A stretch of DNA of 64,000 bases from Pasteurella sp030783905 (GCA_051122655.1 CP182107.1:2046001-2110000); one strand, 5' to 3'; counted from the stretch's first letter, positions 7,881 to 16,554 are shown. Made by a program: numbers and translations. Notes: generated by a model not told the origin, from the letters alone.

Positions 7881-8711
7881 TTAGGCGACAAAGCTTATTG
7901 TGACGATACGCATATCTAAATTATGTTTTCCCCAACGTGTTGCGTAGAGTAACCTGATCCACCAAGGATAATGCGATTGACAAGTGTCACTTAAATAATG
8001 AACTGAGTCTAATTTCACAGAGGGATGCCAGGTTTCAAATTCTTGGCTATTCTGCACAGTCCAAGTAAATTCTGGACGGGCTTGGTTGTCGATTTTCTTG
8101 AGTGCGTCGTGGTATTGACCACGACCGACTGCCATCGGTGGAACAATATCGAAAATCATCGTACTGTTGGGTAAGTTTTCTGCTACTGTTACAATAAAAT
8201 GTTTGACCTCATCTTTAGGAAAAAACATCAATACCCCTTCAAGAATTAATAAGATGGGTTTGTTGTGCTGACGGACAGTGTTCATCCAATCTGTATTGAA
8301 AAGTGAATCGGCCAAATACTGGTTGTCCGTTTCCGGCAAAAGTTGACGACGTATAGCGATGACTTCGGGTAAGTCCAAATCATACCAAGCAGTGACTTTC
8401 GGTCTGTTTAAGCGCTCAAAGCGTGCATCTAAGCCAGCACCCAGTTGGACAATAACTGCATCTGGATGCTGTGAAAGAAATGTGAGGATTTGTTGATCAA
8501 ATAATTTTGCCCGTCCACAGCATCCCACTTGTGATAAACGCGCAGAGTTAAACTTTTGAAAATCATAATCAATCTGTTTTTTTAGCCTTGCGGCTTCTGG
8601 ATCTTTCAGCAAGGGATTAGGTTTATCGTATTCTACTGCTTTTGCCCAAAGCGTAATTAATAACGTGGAGGAAAGCCCTGATATTTTATCAGGAGAGATT
8701 TTATCAGACAT
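7881..8711 (-). CDS. SAM-dependent methyltransferase, LCM/TcmP-like family
   Basis: A 276-residue protein of the leucine-carboxyl-methyltransferase-like family, soluble and cytoplasmic. The SAM-binding glycine loop is VQLGAGLDAR (about residues 88-97), followed by WYDLDLPEVI, where the acidic residue should contact the SAM ribose, and LLILEGVLMFFPKDEV. Relatives methylate carboxyl or hydroxyl groups of small molecules, but the substrate of this one is unknown. The frame opens at 8744, but the ATG at 8711 has AGAGGTG six to seven bases before it, and the longer start lies inside a probable Fur box. It is a single-gene unit next to the tRNAs. The iron-regulation signal hints at a role in iron or siderophore/haem-related metabolism, which is inference. 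Confidence 0.8.
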   Translation of the reverse strand: MSDKISPDKISGLSSTLLITLWAKAVEYDKPNPLLKDPEAARLKKQIDYDFQKFNSARLSQVGCCGRAKLFDQQILTFLSQHPDAVIVQLGAGLDARFERLNRPKVTAWYDLDLPEVIAIRRQLLPETDNQYLADSLFNTDWMNTVRQHNKPILLILEGVLMFFPKDEVKHFIVTVAENLPNSTMIFDIVPPMAVGRGQYHDALKKIDNQARPEFTWTVQNSQEFETWHPSVKLDSVHYLSDTCQSHYPWWIRLLYATRWGKHNLDMRIVTISFVA

Positions 8712-8723
8712 AATATCACCTCT

Positions 8724-8742
8724 TTTAATGATAATTATTCTC
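8724..8742 (-). promoter_or_regulatory. Candidate Fur box
   Basis: On the minus strand, GAGAATAATTATCATTA and its two following bases match the 19-base Fur consensus at about 14 positions. It lies 13 bases before the chosen methyltransferase start, where a repressor would block the promoter or early transcription. Confidence 0.6.
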
Positions 8743-8817
8743 AAATGAAAAATATCATAAAGGAAGGTGAACTATTATTCAATGCGTTGAGTAAAGCGAG
8801 AGGCAAGATTCAGTATG

Positions 8818-8858
8818 AAAAAATCGATTCTCGTCACTAATGACCAGAATCGATTTTA
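8818..8858 (-). terminator. Terminator of yajG
   Basis: A perfect 12-base stem AAAATCGATTCT/AGAATCGATTTT (8820-8831, 8846-8857) with an inner GTCA/TGAC pair in the loop. On the minus strand it is followed by TTTTTT. Confidence 0.9.
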
Positions 8859-8874
8859 ACAAAATGAGACAAAT

Positions 8875-9468
8875 TTATGGGGTGGCGAGGGAGGTAATGG
8901 CATTTGCCACTTCACGGTCATTATAGATCGAGCTCACCACTTCGTTAAAGGTTTCCCCTAGCACTTTCTGTATTTCGGGATTTTTCGCGGAAAAAGCGCC
9001 TGAATAAGTGCGACTCGCATTAATATTTTTACTAAAATGCCCTTTTGCGCTTTGCGCATGCACCGTTACTTGTACTTTGCTGTCTAGATTATAACGTAAG
9101 TTCCCTTGTTCGACATTGGCGTAAAACTGGTTCACATCCACAGTGACAGACACATTCGCATGTTGTGCATGACCAATACGGAAACCTTTACTTACTAAAT
9201 CTTGCTGTTGAACTTGTTGAAATAACTCAGTTACGCTCGGTTGTGCAGCGAGTTTGACTAATCGACCATCAGCCACATAACTCGATACTTCACTTTGTGG
9301 ACGCTTATCGCGTACCGAGACAAACACGACTGCATGTTGATTGACCGCCATAGAGGCAACGGGTGCTGGTGGTGTAAATGTTAAGGTGGAAGGCTGGGTT
9401 TGACAACCTGCGAATAGCAGGCTTCCTGCGATAACGGCAAGGAGTGAAAGCGTGTGACGTCGTTTCAT
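8875..9468 (-). CDS. yajG: YajG family lipoprotein
   Basis: A 197-residue probable outer-membrane lipoprotein: basic start MKRRHT, hydrophobic core, lipobox LLFAGC with Cys22 as the lipidation site. The mature part matches the YajG family: TPPAP near the N terminus, VVFVSVRDKRP, and NDREVANAI near the C terminus. No biochemical role is known. As in E. coli it lies back-to-back with bolA, with about 140 bases between the start codons that must hold both promoters. Confidence 0.85.
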   Translation of the reverse strand: MKRRHTLSLLAVIAGSLLFAGCQTQPSTLTFTPPAPVASMAVNQHAVVFVSVRDKRPQSEVSSYVADGRLVKLAAQPSVTELFQQVQQQDLVSKGFRIGHAQHANVSVTVDVNQFYANVEQGNLRYNLDSKVQVTVHAQSAKGHFSKNINASRTYSGAFSAKNPEIQKVLGETFNEVVSSIYNDREVANAITSLATP

Positions 9469-9607
9469 AATGTCCTCATAAAATAAATGGTCGCTGACCT
9501 TTTATGGCAGCAAAGGAGAAAAATGGGGAGATATTATTCTTGCAAAGTTAATGAGGAATGTATAGCCTTTACGCCTTAAATTTATTGAAAGGGTGAGGAA
9601 ACACAAT

Positions 9608-9919
9608 ATGTCAAAACAGCAAGAACTGATCGCACGCTTAACTGCCGCATTTAAACCACATTTTTTAGTTGTGGAAAATGAAAGTCATATGCATAGTTCA
9701 GGACGTGGTGCCAATTCGCATTTTAAGATTGTGTTAGTCAGTGAGCATTTCGATGGATTAAGCAAGGTAGCTCGCCACCGTAAACTTTATCAATTTTTGG
9801 CAGAGGATTTAGCACAAGGTATTCATGCATTGGCATTACACCTTTATACCAAAGAGGAATGGCTTCAACGAGAAGAAACTACGCCAAAATCCACCAATTG
9901 TGTGGGTGTGGGGCATTAA
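9608..9919 (+). CDS. bolA: BolA family protein
   Basis: A 103-residue BolA protein. Family members bind monothiol glutaredoxins with a shared iron-sulfur cluster and affect cell shape and stress responses in enterobacteria. The conserved core is present: LVVENESHMHSSGRGANSHFK, including the SHMH and the invariant His of NSHFK, then FDGLSKVARHRKLYQFL and the helix GIHALALHLYT. A GTG at 9593 opens the frame earlier, but GAGGA lies nine bases before the ATG at 9608 and the earlier start would place it inside the coding region. Confidence 0.93.
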   Translation: MSKQQELIARLTAAFKPHFLVVENESHMHSSGRGANSHFKIVLVSEHFDGLSKVARHRKLYQFLAEDLAQGIHALALHLYTKEEWLQREETTPKSTNCVGVGH

Positions 9920-10117
9920 TTTAAGAGACTAAAAACCGCACGCTCATCTGTAGTGAACGTGCGGTGTGTATTGTAGAACAAACCTGAATATTCTTGAGCT
10001 TTCTGTTTATCTACTACTACAGGATCAACATAATAAAAATCAGGCAGTTCCTGTTTTTTAGGATTCTTTCGATGGCAACAGTAATTTGTTTTTGAGGCTG
10101 AGTGTAAGTGGCATGTT
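9916..10117 (-). pseudogene. Possible decayed or unstarted small reading frame
   Basis: On the minus strand 66 sense codons run without a stop, ending at 9916-9918 and overlapping the bolA stop. The product is protein-like in composition (KNPKKQELPDFYYVDP, then VVVDKQKAQEYSGLFYNTHR). There is no ATG, GTG or TTG with a ribosome site at its head. In a neighbouring frame an ATG at 10114 starts MPLTLSLKNKLLLPSKES and stops after 18 codons, so one indel near 10070 would join the two into a roughly 65-residue protein. I recognise no family. It may be a real gene remnant or coincidence. Confidence 0.3.
9935..9965. terminator. Hairpin after bolA
   Basis: Inverted repeat ACCGCACG/CGTGCGGT with a 15-base loop, close in sequence to an inverted pair of uptake signals but not the exact 9-mer. 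The A-run side gives a T tail only on the minus strand; in the bolA direction the tail is poor, so termination of bolA here is only probable. Confidence 0.45.
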
Positions 10118-10343
10118 ATCTTTCACCCATCAAAGAAAGAGCATGTCTTTTGTTAAAATGTCCACTGAGATAACAAAATGAATCTAAACACGCCTTTTTT
10201 CTTATCTAACCCTTTATAAGTAAATTACTCGTGCTCATTATGAGTAAAATTTGACCTTCTTCAAAAAAAAAGATTTTTTTTACTAAAAATTCAGAAAAAT
10301 CGGGTGCGAAAGTGGCACCAAGGTTATTATTTAGTTAAAATAA

Positions 10344-10546
10344 GACGTTTTATTTTATCAAAATTTTAACGTCTGTATTTTGAACAATTTTCTCTGATTA
10401 ACCCAGTTCAAAATAGGGACGACATACAGAATTTGAGTTTTAATTTATGTGAGATTAAGTGGGTGATTGTAGGTGCTTTGATGGCGTTTGCATGAGCTTG
10501 CTGAAATCATTACTCAAGACGAGGTTACCGTGTTAGGCACTGTAAC
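10344..10546 (+). promoter_or_regulatory. Structured leader with attenuator-like hairpin upstream of nqrA
   Basis: Within the 660 bases between bolA and nqrA several inverted repeats are visible. GACGTT/AACGTC pairs 10344-10349 with 10368-10373. CTGTAT/ATACAG (10373-10378, 10424-10429) encloses TTTGAAC/GTTCAAA (10379-10385, 10406-10412); this shares base 10373 and borders the first, so the two may compete. GTTACCGTG/CACTGTAAC (10524-10532, 10538-10546, one mismatch) is followed by TATATTTTT, like an intrinsic terminator, 37 bases before nqrA. A 14-codon ATG frame (10492-10536) stops inside the last loop. No database family was recognised; a regulatory role is inference. Confidence 0.4.
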
Positions 10547-10582
10547 TATATTTTTAATCTGACTAAAAGTAGTGCAAACAAT

Positions 10583-11923
10583 ATGATTACGATTAAAAAA
10601 GGCTTGAATCTTCCGATTTCTGGAAGCCCAGAGCAGGTAATCCGTGATGGCAATGCTATCACTGAAGTTGCTTTGCTTGGTGAAGAGTATGTGGGAATGC
10701 GCCCTTCAATGAAGGTGCGCGAGGGTGATGTGGTGAAAAAAGGTCAAGTTCTTTTTGAAGACAAAAAGAATCCTGGCGTGGTTTTCACTGCCCCTGCAAG
10801 TGGTACTGTAACTGCGATTAACCGTGGTGCTAAGCGAGTTTTACAATCTGTAGTGATTCAGGTCGAAGGCAATGAGCAAGTGACCTTTGAAAAATATACA
10901 ACAGAACAATTAAAACAACTTACTTCAGAGCAAGTTCGTCGAAATTTACAAACGTCTGGATTATGGACCGCACTTCGTACGCGTCCTTTCAGTAAAATAC
11001 CTGCTGTAGATGCGATCCCGGTGTCACTTTTCGTGAATGCGATGGATACCAATCCATTGGCAGCGGATCCGCAAGTAATCTTAAAACAATCAGCACAAGA
11101 TTTTGAAGCCGGTCTCACAGTACTCAGTCGTTTACTTGACGGTAAAGTGTACTTGTGTAAAGCAGCGAATGCGAGCATTCCAAGCCCAAGTCTGGCGAAT
11201 CTTGAAGTGAAAGAATTTGCTGGTCCACATCCTGCTGGGTTAAGTGGGACCCATATTCACTTTATTGATCCAGTGAGTGCCACCAAATTTGTGTGGTATA
11301 TCAATTACCAAGATGTGATTGCCGTCGGTAAACTATTTACCACTGGCGAATTGGATGTTTCTCGCGTCGTGTCGCTAGCCGGTCCACAAGTGAACAACCC
11401 AAGACTGGTGCGTACCGTTGTCGGTGCAAACCTTTCTCAATTAACCGCGAATGAGTTGAAAGAGGGTGAAAACCGTGTGATTTCAGGTTCTGTTTTAAGC
11501 GGTGCGACAGCAAGCGGTCCAGTAGATTATTTAGGCCGTTATGCATTGCAAGTCTCTGTTTTAGAAGAAGGGCGTGAGAAAGAGTTTTTAGGTTGGATTA
11601 TGCCGGGTACGAATAAATATTCACTTTCTCGTACCGTACTAGGACATTTCTCGAAAAAATTATTTAATTTTACCACCGCACTTAATGGTGGCGAGCGTGC
11701 GATGGTACCAATCGGTGCTTATGAACGTGTGATGCCTTTGGATATTATTCCAACATTATTACTGCGTGATTTGGCGGCAGGTGATACCGATTCTGCACAG
11801 GCATTAGGTTGTTTAGAGCTAGATGAAGAAGATTTAGCCCTTTGTACCTTTGTTTGCCCAGGTAAAAATGAATATGGTCCGCTCTTACGTCAAGCATTAG
11901 ACAAGATCGAGAAGGAAGGTTAA
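10583..11923 (+). CDS. nqrA: Na+-translocating NADH:quinone reductase subunit A
   Basis: NqrA is the large peripheral cytoplasmic subunit of the six-subunit Na+-NQR complex, which oxidises NADH, reduces ubiquinone and pumps sodium outward. It carries no redox cofactor of its own and lies near the quinone site. At 446 residues it has the usual family length. The N terminus MITIKKGLNLPISGSPEQ and the segments VGMRPSMKVREGDVVKKGQ and FTAPASGTVTAINRGAKR (a lipoyl-like fold) are typical, as is the C-terminal CTFVCPGKNEYG. The ATG has only a weak ribosome site. It starts the nqr operon, 2 bases ahead of nqrB. Confidence 0.97.
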   Translation: MITIKKGLNLPISGSPEQVIRDGNAITEVALLGEEYVGMRPSMKVREGDVVKKGQVLFEDKKNPGVVFTAPASGTVTAINRGAKRVLQSVVIQVEGNEQVTFEKYTTEQLKQLTSEQVRRNLQTSGLWTALRTRPFSKIPAVDAIPVSLFVNAMDTNPLAADPQVILKQSAQDFEAGLTVLSRLLDGKVYLCKAANASIPSPSLANLEVKEFAGPHPAGLSGTHIHFIDPVSATKFVWYINYQDVIAVGKLFTTGELDVSRVVSLAGPQVNNPRLVRTVVGANLSQLTANELKEGENRVISGSVLSGATASGPVDYLGRYALQVSVLEEGREKEFLGWIMPGTNKYSLSRTVLGHFSKKLFNFTTALNGGERAMVPIGAYERVMPLDIIPTLLLRDLAAGDTDSAQALGCLELDEEDLALCTFVCPGKNEYGPLLRQALDKIEKEG

Positions 11924-11925
11924 AA

Positions 11926-13158
11926 ATGGGTTTAAAACATTTTATTGAAAAAATTGAACCTGCGTTTTTACCGGGTGGTAAGTATGAGAAATGGTATGCG
12001 TTATTTGAAGCAACCGCGACATTCTTATATACCCCAGGTACGGTAACGCATAAAGCTTCTCATGTGCGTGATGCGTTAGATTCTAAACGTATGATGGTGT
12101 TGGTGTGGTTATCTTTATTCCCTGCGATGTTTTACGGGATGTATAACGTCGGTGCCCAAGCGATTTTAGCAACGGACGCATTAGGCACATTACAACACGC
12201 TATTTCAGCCCATTGGCAATATGCGTTAAGTCATGCATTAGGTGCAGATTTGACCCTGTCAGCCGGTTGGGGGAGTAAGATGTTGTTAGGTGCAACTTAC
12301 TTCTTACCGATTTACTTAACCATTTTCTTAGTCGGTGGTTTCTGGGAAGTGCTATTTGCGATGGTGCGTAAGCATGAGATTAATGAAGGGTTCTTCGTTA
12401 CCTCTATCCTGTTAGCATTGATCGTGCCACCAACATTACCATTATGGCAAGCCGCCTTAGCGACGACCTTTGGTGTGGTTGTGGCAAAAGAAATTTTTGG
12501 TGGGGTTGGTAAAAACTTCATGAACCCAGCATTAGCGGCACGTGCGTTTTTGTTCTTTGCTTATCCTGCTCAAATTTCAGGTGATACGGTATGGGTGGCT
12601 GCAGATGGTTTCTCCGGTGCAACCGCACTTTCACAGTGGGCTGTAGGTGGCGAAGCTGGCTTAAAACATGTGGTAACTGGTCAACCTATCACTTGGATGG
12701 ATGCCTTTATTGGTAATATTCCAGGCTCTATCGGTGAAGTCTCTACCCTTGCATTGATTATTGGTGCCGCGATTATTGTGTTTGCCCGTATCGCTTCTTG
12801 GCGCATCATTGCAGGTGTGATGATCGGTATGATTGCCACCTCTGCGTTATTTAATTTCATTGGCTCAAGCACAAATCCATTATTTGCTATGCCTTGGTAT
12901 TGGCACTTTGTGTTAGGTGGTTTCGCATTAGGGATGTTCTTTATGGCGACAGACCCTGTTTCTGCCGCATTCACTAACAAAGGGAAATGGTGGTACGGTA
13001 TCTTAATTGGTGCGATGGCGGTGTTAATCCGCGTGGTAAACCCAGCGTATCCAGAAGGTATGATGCTTGCTATTTTATTTGCTAACTTGTTTGCGCCAGT
13101 ATTCGATTATTTAGTGGTACAAGCAAATATCAAACGTCGGAGAGCTCGCAATGTTTAA
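11926..13158 (+). CDS. nqrB: Na+-translocating NADH:quinone reductase subunit B
   Basis: NqrB is the largest membrane subunit, with about ten helices. It holds riboflavin and one FMN attached by a phosphoester bond to a threonine, and forms part of the sodium path. The flavinylation motif is visible as DGFSGATALSQW with Thr233 as acceptor; ApbE encoded downstream should attach the FMN. At 410 residues the length is normal. Its 3' end overlaps nqrC by eight bases, indicating coupled translation. Confidence 0.97.
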   Translation: MGLKHFIEKIEPAFLPGGKYEKWYALFEATATFLYTPGTVTHKASHVRDALDSKRMMVLVWLSLFPAMFYGMYNVGAQAILATDALGTLQHAISAHWQYALSHALGADLTLSAGWGSKMLLGATYFLPIYLTIFLVGGFWEVLFAMVRKHEINEGFFVTSILLALIVPPTLPLWQAALATTFGVVVAKEIFGGVGKNFMNPALAARAFLFFAYPAQISGDTVWVAADGFSGATALSQWAVGGEAGLKHVVTGQPITWMDAFIGNIPGSIGEVSTLALIIGAAIIVFARIASWRIIAGVMIGMIATSALFNFIGSSTNPLFAMPWYWHFVLGGFALGMFFMATDPVSAAFTNKGKWWYGILIGAMAVLIRVVNPAYPEGMMLAILFANLFAPVFDYLVVQANIKRRRARNV

Positions 13159-13933
13159 GAATAAAGATAGCGTTGGCGGAACACTTCTCGTCATTATCCT
13201 GTTAAGCTTAGCTTGTTCTATTATTGTGGCGGGTTCAGCTGTTTTGCTTAAACCAACACAAATCGAACAAAAAGAACTTGATAAGCAAAAAAATATTTTA
13301 AGTGTTGCCGGTTTATTACAACCAACAACTAAAAATAGCGAAATCAAAACGATTTATGCAAAAAATATTGAAGCCCGTTTAGTGGATTTAAACACGGGTG
13401 ATTTTGCCCCAGCACAACCAGGGTTTGATGCTGCGAAAGCCGTGAAAAATCCTGCACAAAGCACCGCACTTTCAGCAGAGGACGATGTGGCGGGTATCCG
13501 TGTACGCGCAAATTTTGCTGAAGTGTATTTGGTTAAAAATGATGCAGGTGAAGTCACGCAAGTGGTTTTACCGTTCTACGGTAAAGGCTTGTGGTCCATG
13601 ATGTATGGTTTTATGTCTGTTCAACCTGATGGTAACACGGTGAATGGCATCACTTACTACGATCAAGGTGAAACACCAGGATTGGGTGGTGAAATCGAAA
13701 ACCCGAAATGGCAAGCGCAATTCCCTGGTAAAAAACTTTACACTGCAGACAACCAAATTGGTTTGTATGTGGGTAAAGGGGCATCAGCAAACGCTGAACA
13801 CGGGATTGATGCAATTTCAGGTTCGACATTAACCAGTAATGGGGTCAACAATTCATTTAAATTCTGGTTAGGTCAAAAAGGCTTTGGGCCGTTCTTAGCA
13901 AAACTTAAAGCAGGAGTGTTGAACAATGGCTGA
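13151..13933 (+). CDS. nqrC: Na+-translocating NADH:quinone reductase subunit C
   Basis: NqrC has one N-terminal membrane helix (about residues 11-33) and a periplasmic domain with a second covalently bound FMN. The acceptor is Thr226 in DAISGSTLTSNGV. The usual motif in Vibrio is SGAT; here Ala is replaced by Ser (SGST), which still fits the looser flavinylation motif of ApbE targets. The conserved GETPGLGGEI and YYDQ segments are present. The gene overlaps both nqrB and nqrD by eight bases. Confidence 0.97.
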   Translation: MFKNKDSVGGTLLVIILLSLACSIIVAGSAVLLKPTQIEQKELDKQKNILSVAGLLQPTTKNSEIKTIYAKNIEARLVDLNTGDFAPAQPGFDAAKAVKNPAQSTALSAEDDVAGIRVRANFAEVYLVKNDAGEVTQVVLPFYGKGLWSMMYGFMSVQPDGNTVNGITYYDQGETPGLGGEIENPKWQAQFPGKKLYTADNQIGLYVGKGASANAEHGIDAISGSTLTSNGVNNSFKFWLGQKGFGPFLAKLKAGVLNNG

Positions 13934-14552
13934 TACTAAAAAGTTAAAAGGCTTGTTGCTATCGCCAGTGATGGATAACAACCCGATTGCGTTACAAATT
14001 TTAGGGATTTGTTCTGCCTTAGCGGTCACCACAAAATTAGAAACAGCAATCGTGATGACGCTAGCAGTCACCTTCGTAACGGCATTTTCGAACTTATTTA
14101 TTTCGTTGATTCGTAACTATATTCCAAATAGCGTACGTATTATCGTGCAAATGGCGATCATTGCCTCATTGGTTATCTTAGTGGACCAGATTTTACGTGC
14201 TTATGCATACGGTTTATCAAAACAACTTTCGGTTTTCGTGGGGTTGATTATTACTAACTGTATCGTGATGGGACGTGCAGAAGCCTTTGCGATGAAATCA
14301 CAACCACTTGAAAGCTTGGTTGATGGGATTGGTAACGGTTTAGGGTATGGTGCCATTTTGATTTCTGTTGCCTTTATCCGTGAATTAATTGGTTCAGGTA
14401 AATTATTTGGCATGACAGTATTCCAAACTATCCAAGATGGTGGTTGGTATCAAACCAATGGCTTATTCCTCCTTGCCCCAAGCGCGTTCTTTATTATTGG
14501 TTTTATTATTTGGGGTATTCGTACCTTAAAACCAAATCAGGTGGAGAAGTAG
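13926..14552 (+). CDS. nqrD: Na+-translocating NADH:quinone reductase subunit D
   Basis: An integral membrane subunit of about six helices and 208 residues. NqrD and NqrE form an antiparallel, inverted-topology pair that holds an iron centre between them. Its cysteine ligands are at the expected places: Cys29 in LGICSALAV and Cys112 in IITNCIVMGRAEAF. The iron centre carries electrons between the NqrF 2Fe-2S cluster and the NqrC flavin. Three bases separate it from nqrE. Confidence 0.97.
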   Translation: MADTKKLKGLLLSPVMDNNPIALQILGICSALAVTTKLETAIVMTLAVTFVTAFSNLFISLIRNYIPNSVRIIVQMAIIASLVILVDQILRAYAYGLSKQLSVFVGLIITNCIVMGRAEAFAMKSQPLESLVDGIGNGLGYGAILISVAFIRELIGSGKLFGMTVFQTIQDGGWYQTNGLFLLAPSAFFIIGFIIWGIRTLKPNQVEK

Positions 14553-14555
14553 TTT

Positions 14556-15152
14556 ATGGAACATTATATTAGCCTTTTCGTTAAATCCGTATTTATCGAA
14601 AACATGGCACTTTCTTTCTTCTTGGGGATGTGTACCTTCCTTGCAGTTTCGAAAAAAGTGTCAACTGCATTTGGTTTAGGTATTGCGGTTATCGTGGTAT
14701 TAGGTATTGCGGTGCCAGTGAACCAATTAGTGTATAGTTTTATCTTAAAAGACAGTGCATTGGTTGAAGGGATTGATCTCAGTTTCTTAAACTTCATTAC
14801 CTTTATCGGTGTGATTGCGGCCTTGGTTCAAATCCTTGAGATGGTACTGGATAAGTATTTCCCAGCACTTTATAACGCGTTGGGGATTTTCTTACCTTTA
14901 ATTACGGTAAACTGTGCGATCTTCGGTGGGGTATCTTTCATGGTACAACGTGATTATACCTTCGCAGAGTCGGTGGTTTATGGTATTGGTGCAGGTACGG
15001 GGTGGATGTTAGCGATTGTTGCGCTTGCCGGCATCACTGAAAAAATGAAATATTCTGATGTACCAACAGGGTTGCGTGGTTTAGGCATTACCTTTATCAC
15101 GGTCGGTCTGATGGCACTTGGTTTTATGTCATTTTCCGGTATTCAGTTGTAA
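14556..15152 (+). CDS. nqrE: Na+-translocating NADH:quinone reductase subunit E
   Basis: A 198-residue membrane subunit homologous to NqrD in inverted topology. The iron ligands are Cys26 in FLGMCTFLAVS and Cys120 in ITVNCAIFGG, the same numbers as in Vibrio NqrE. Six hydrophobic helices are evident. It is separated from nqrF by 15 bases containing GAAAGGGG, a strong ribosome site for nqrF. Confidence 0.97.
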   Translation: MEHYISLFVKSVFIENMALSFFLGMCTFLAVSKKVSTAFGLGIAVIVVLGIAVPVNQLVYSFILKDSALVEGIDLSFLNFITFIGVIAALVQILEMVLDKYFPALYNALGIFLPLITVNCAIFGGVSFMVQRDYTFAESVVYGIGAGTGWMLAIVALAGITEKMKYSDVPTGLRGLGITFITVGLMALGFMSFSGIQL

Positions 15153-15167
15153 GAAAGGGGATACAGA

Positions 15168-16391
15168 ATGGAAATTACTCTTGGTATTGCAATGTTCACC
15201 GTTATCGTTTTGGCTTTGGCAGTCATTATTTTGTTTGCTAAATCTAAATTGGTGAATTCGGGTGACATTACAATTGAAATTAATGACGATCCAAGCAAAG
15301 CAATCCATTTGCCTGCAGGGGGAAAATTATTAGGTGCGCTAGCGAGTCAAGGCATCTTTGTTTCTTCCGCCTGTGGCGGTGGTGGTTCTTGCGGTCAGTG
15401 TATCGTTAAAGTCACCGAAGGTGGCGGGGATATTCTTCCTACTGAACTTTCACATATTTCAAAACGTGAAGCAAAAGAAGGTTACCGCCTTTCTTGCCAA
15501 GTGAATGTGAAAAACAGCATGAAGATTGAATTGCCAGAAGAAGTATTTGGTGTGAAAAAATGGGAATGTACGGTTATTTCGAATGATAACAAAGCCACTT
15601 TCATCAAAGAACTAAAATTGGCAATTCCTGAAGGGGAAGAAGTCCCATTCCGTGCAGGCGGCTATATTCAGATTGAAGCCGAGCCACACACGGTAGCCTA
15701 TAAAGACTTTGATATCCCAGAAGAATATCATGAAGATTGGGATAAATATAACTTATGGCGTTATGTGTCTAAAGTGGATGAGCATATTATCCGTGCTTAC
15801 TCCATGGCTTCTTATCCAGAAGAGAAAGGCATTATCATGCTGAACGTGCGTATTGCAACACCTCCACCAAATAACCCAGATGCCCCTCCAGGTCAAATGT
15901 CTTCTTACATTTGGTCATTAAAGGCTGGTGATAAGGTGACTATTTCGGGCCCATTCGGTGAGTTCTTTGCAAAAGACACGGATGCCGAGATGGTGTTTGT
16001 TGGTGGTGGTGCGGGTATGGCACCAATGCGTTCACACATTTTTGACCAATTAAAACGGTTGAAATCCAAACGTAAAATGTCGTTCTGGTATGGTGCACGT
16101 TCTAAACGCGAAATGTTCTATGTGGAAGATTTTGATACCTTACAAGCAGAAAATGATAACTTCGTTTGGCATGTAGCACTTTCCGATCCTCAGCCAGGGG
16201 ATAATTGGGACGGCTATACAGGCTTTATTCATAATGTGCTGTATGAAAACTATCTCAAAGATCATGAGGCACCAGAAGATTGTGAATACTATATGTGTGG
16301 ACCACCGATCATGAATGCTTCTGTGATTAAGATGTTAAAAGATCTTGGCGTGGAAGATGAAAACATCTTATTAGATGATTTTGGTGGTTAA
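15168..16391 (+). CDS. nqrF: Na+-translocating NADH:quinone reductase subunit F (NADH entry)
   Basis: NqrF takes electrons from NADH. An N-terminal membrane helix (residues 3-24) anchors it; a ferredoxin-like domain holds a 2Fe-2S cluster with Cys69, Cys75, Cys78 and Cys110 (ACGGGGSCGQC and LSCQV). The C-terminal ferredoxin reductase-like part binds FAD at RAYSMASYP and NADH at GGGAGMAPMRSH, and ends with the YYMCGPPIM motif. At 407 residues it is full length. It is the last core subunit; apbE follows after 163 bases. Confidence 0.97.
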   Translation: MEITLGIAMFTVIVLALAVIILFAKSKLVNSGDITIEINDDPSKAIHLPAGGKLLGALASQGIFVSSACGGGGSCGQCIVKVTEGGGDILPTELSHISKREAKEGYRLSCQVNVKNSMKIELPEEVFGVKKWECTVISNDNKATFIKELKLAIPEGEEVPFRAGGYIQIEAEPHTVAYKDFDIPEEYHEDWDKYNLWRYVSKVDEHIIRAYSMASYPEEKGIIMLNVRIATPPPNNPDAPPGQMSSYIWSLKAGDKVTISGPFGEFFAKDTDAEMVFVGGGAGMAPMRSHIFDQLKRLKSKRKMSFWYGARSKREMFYVEDFDTLQAENDNFVWHVALSDPQPGDNWDGYTGFIHNVLYENYLKDHEAPEDCEYYMCGPPIMNASVIKMLKDLGVEDENILLDDFGG

Positions 16392-16415
16392 GCTACCTTG
16401 ATCTTAACATAATTA

Positions 16416-16460
16416 AAGTGCGGTCGGATTTTACGAGGTTTGGTAAAGGTTGACCGCACT
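16416..16460. terminator. Inverted uptake-signal hairpin after nqrF
   Basis: AGTGCGGTC (16417-16425) and GACCGCACT (16452-16460) form a 9-base stem with a 26-base loop. No clear T run follows, so it may only partly terminate, letting apbE-nqrM be expressed with the operon. Confidence 0.45.
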
Positions 16461-16554
16461 GCCGTTTCAGAAAATTTGAAAATTTGGTTTTTATCTTGCA
16501 ATCCATATTGGAGAATCCAAACTTGCAAACTTTTTAAACTAGAAAGGATTTACA

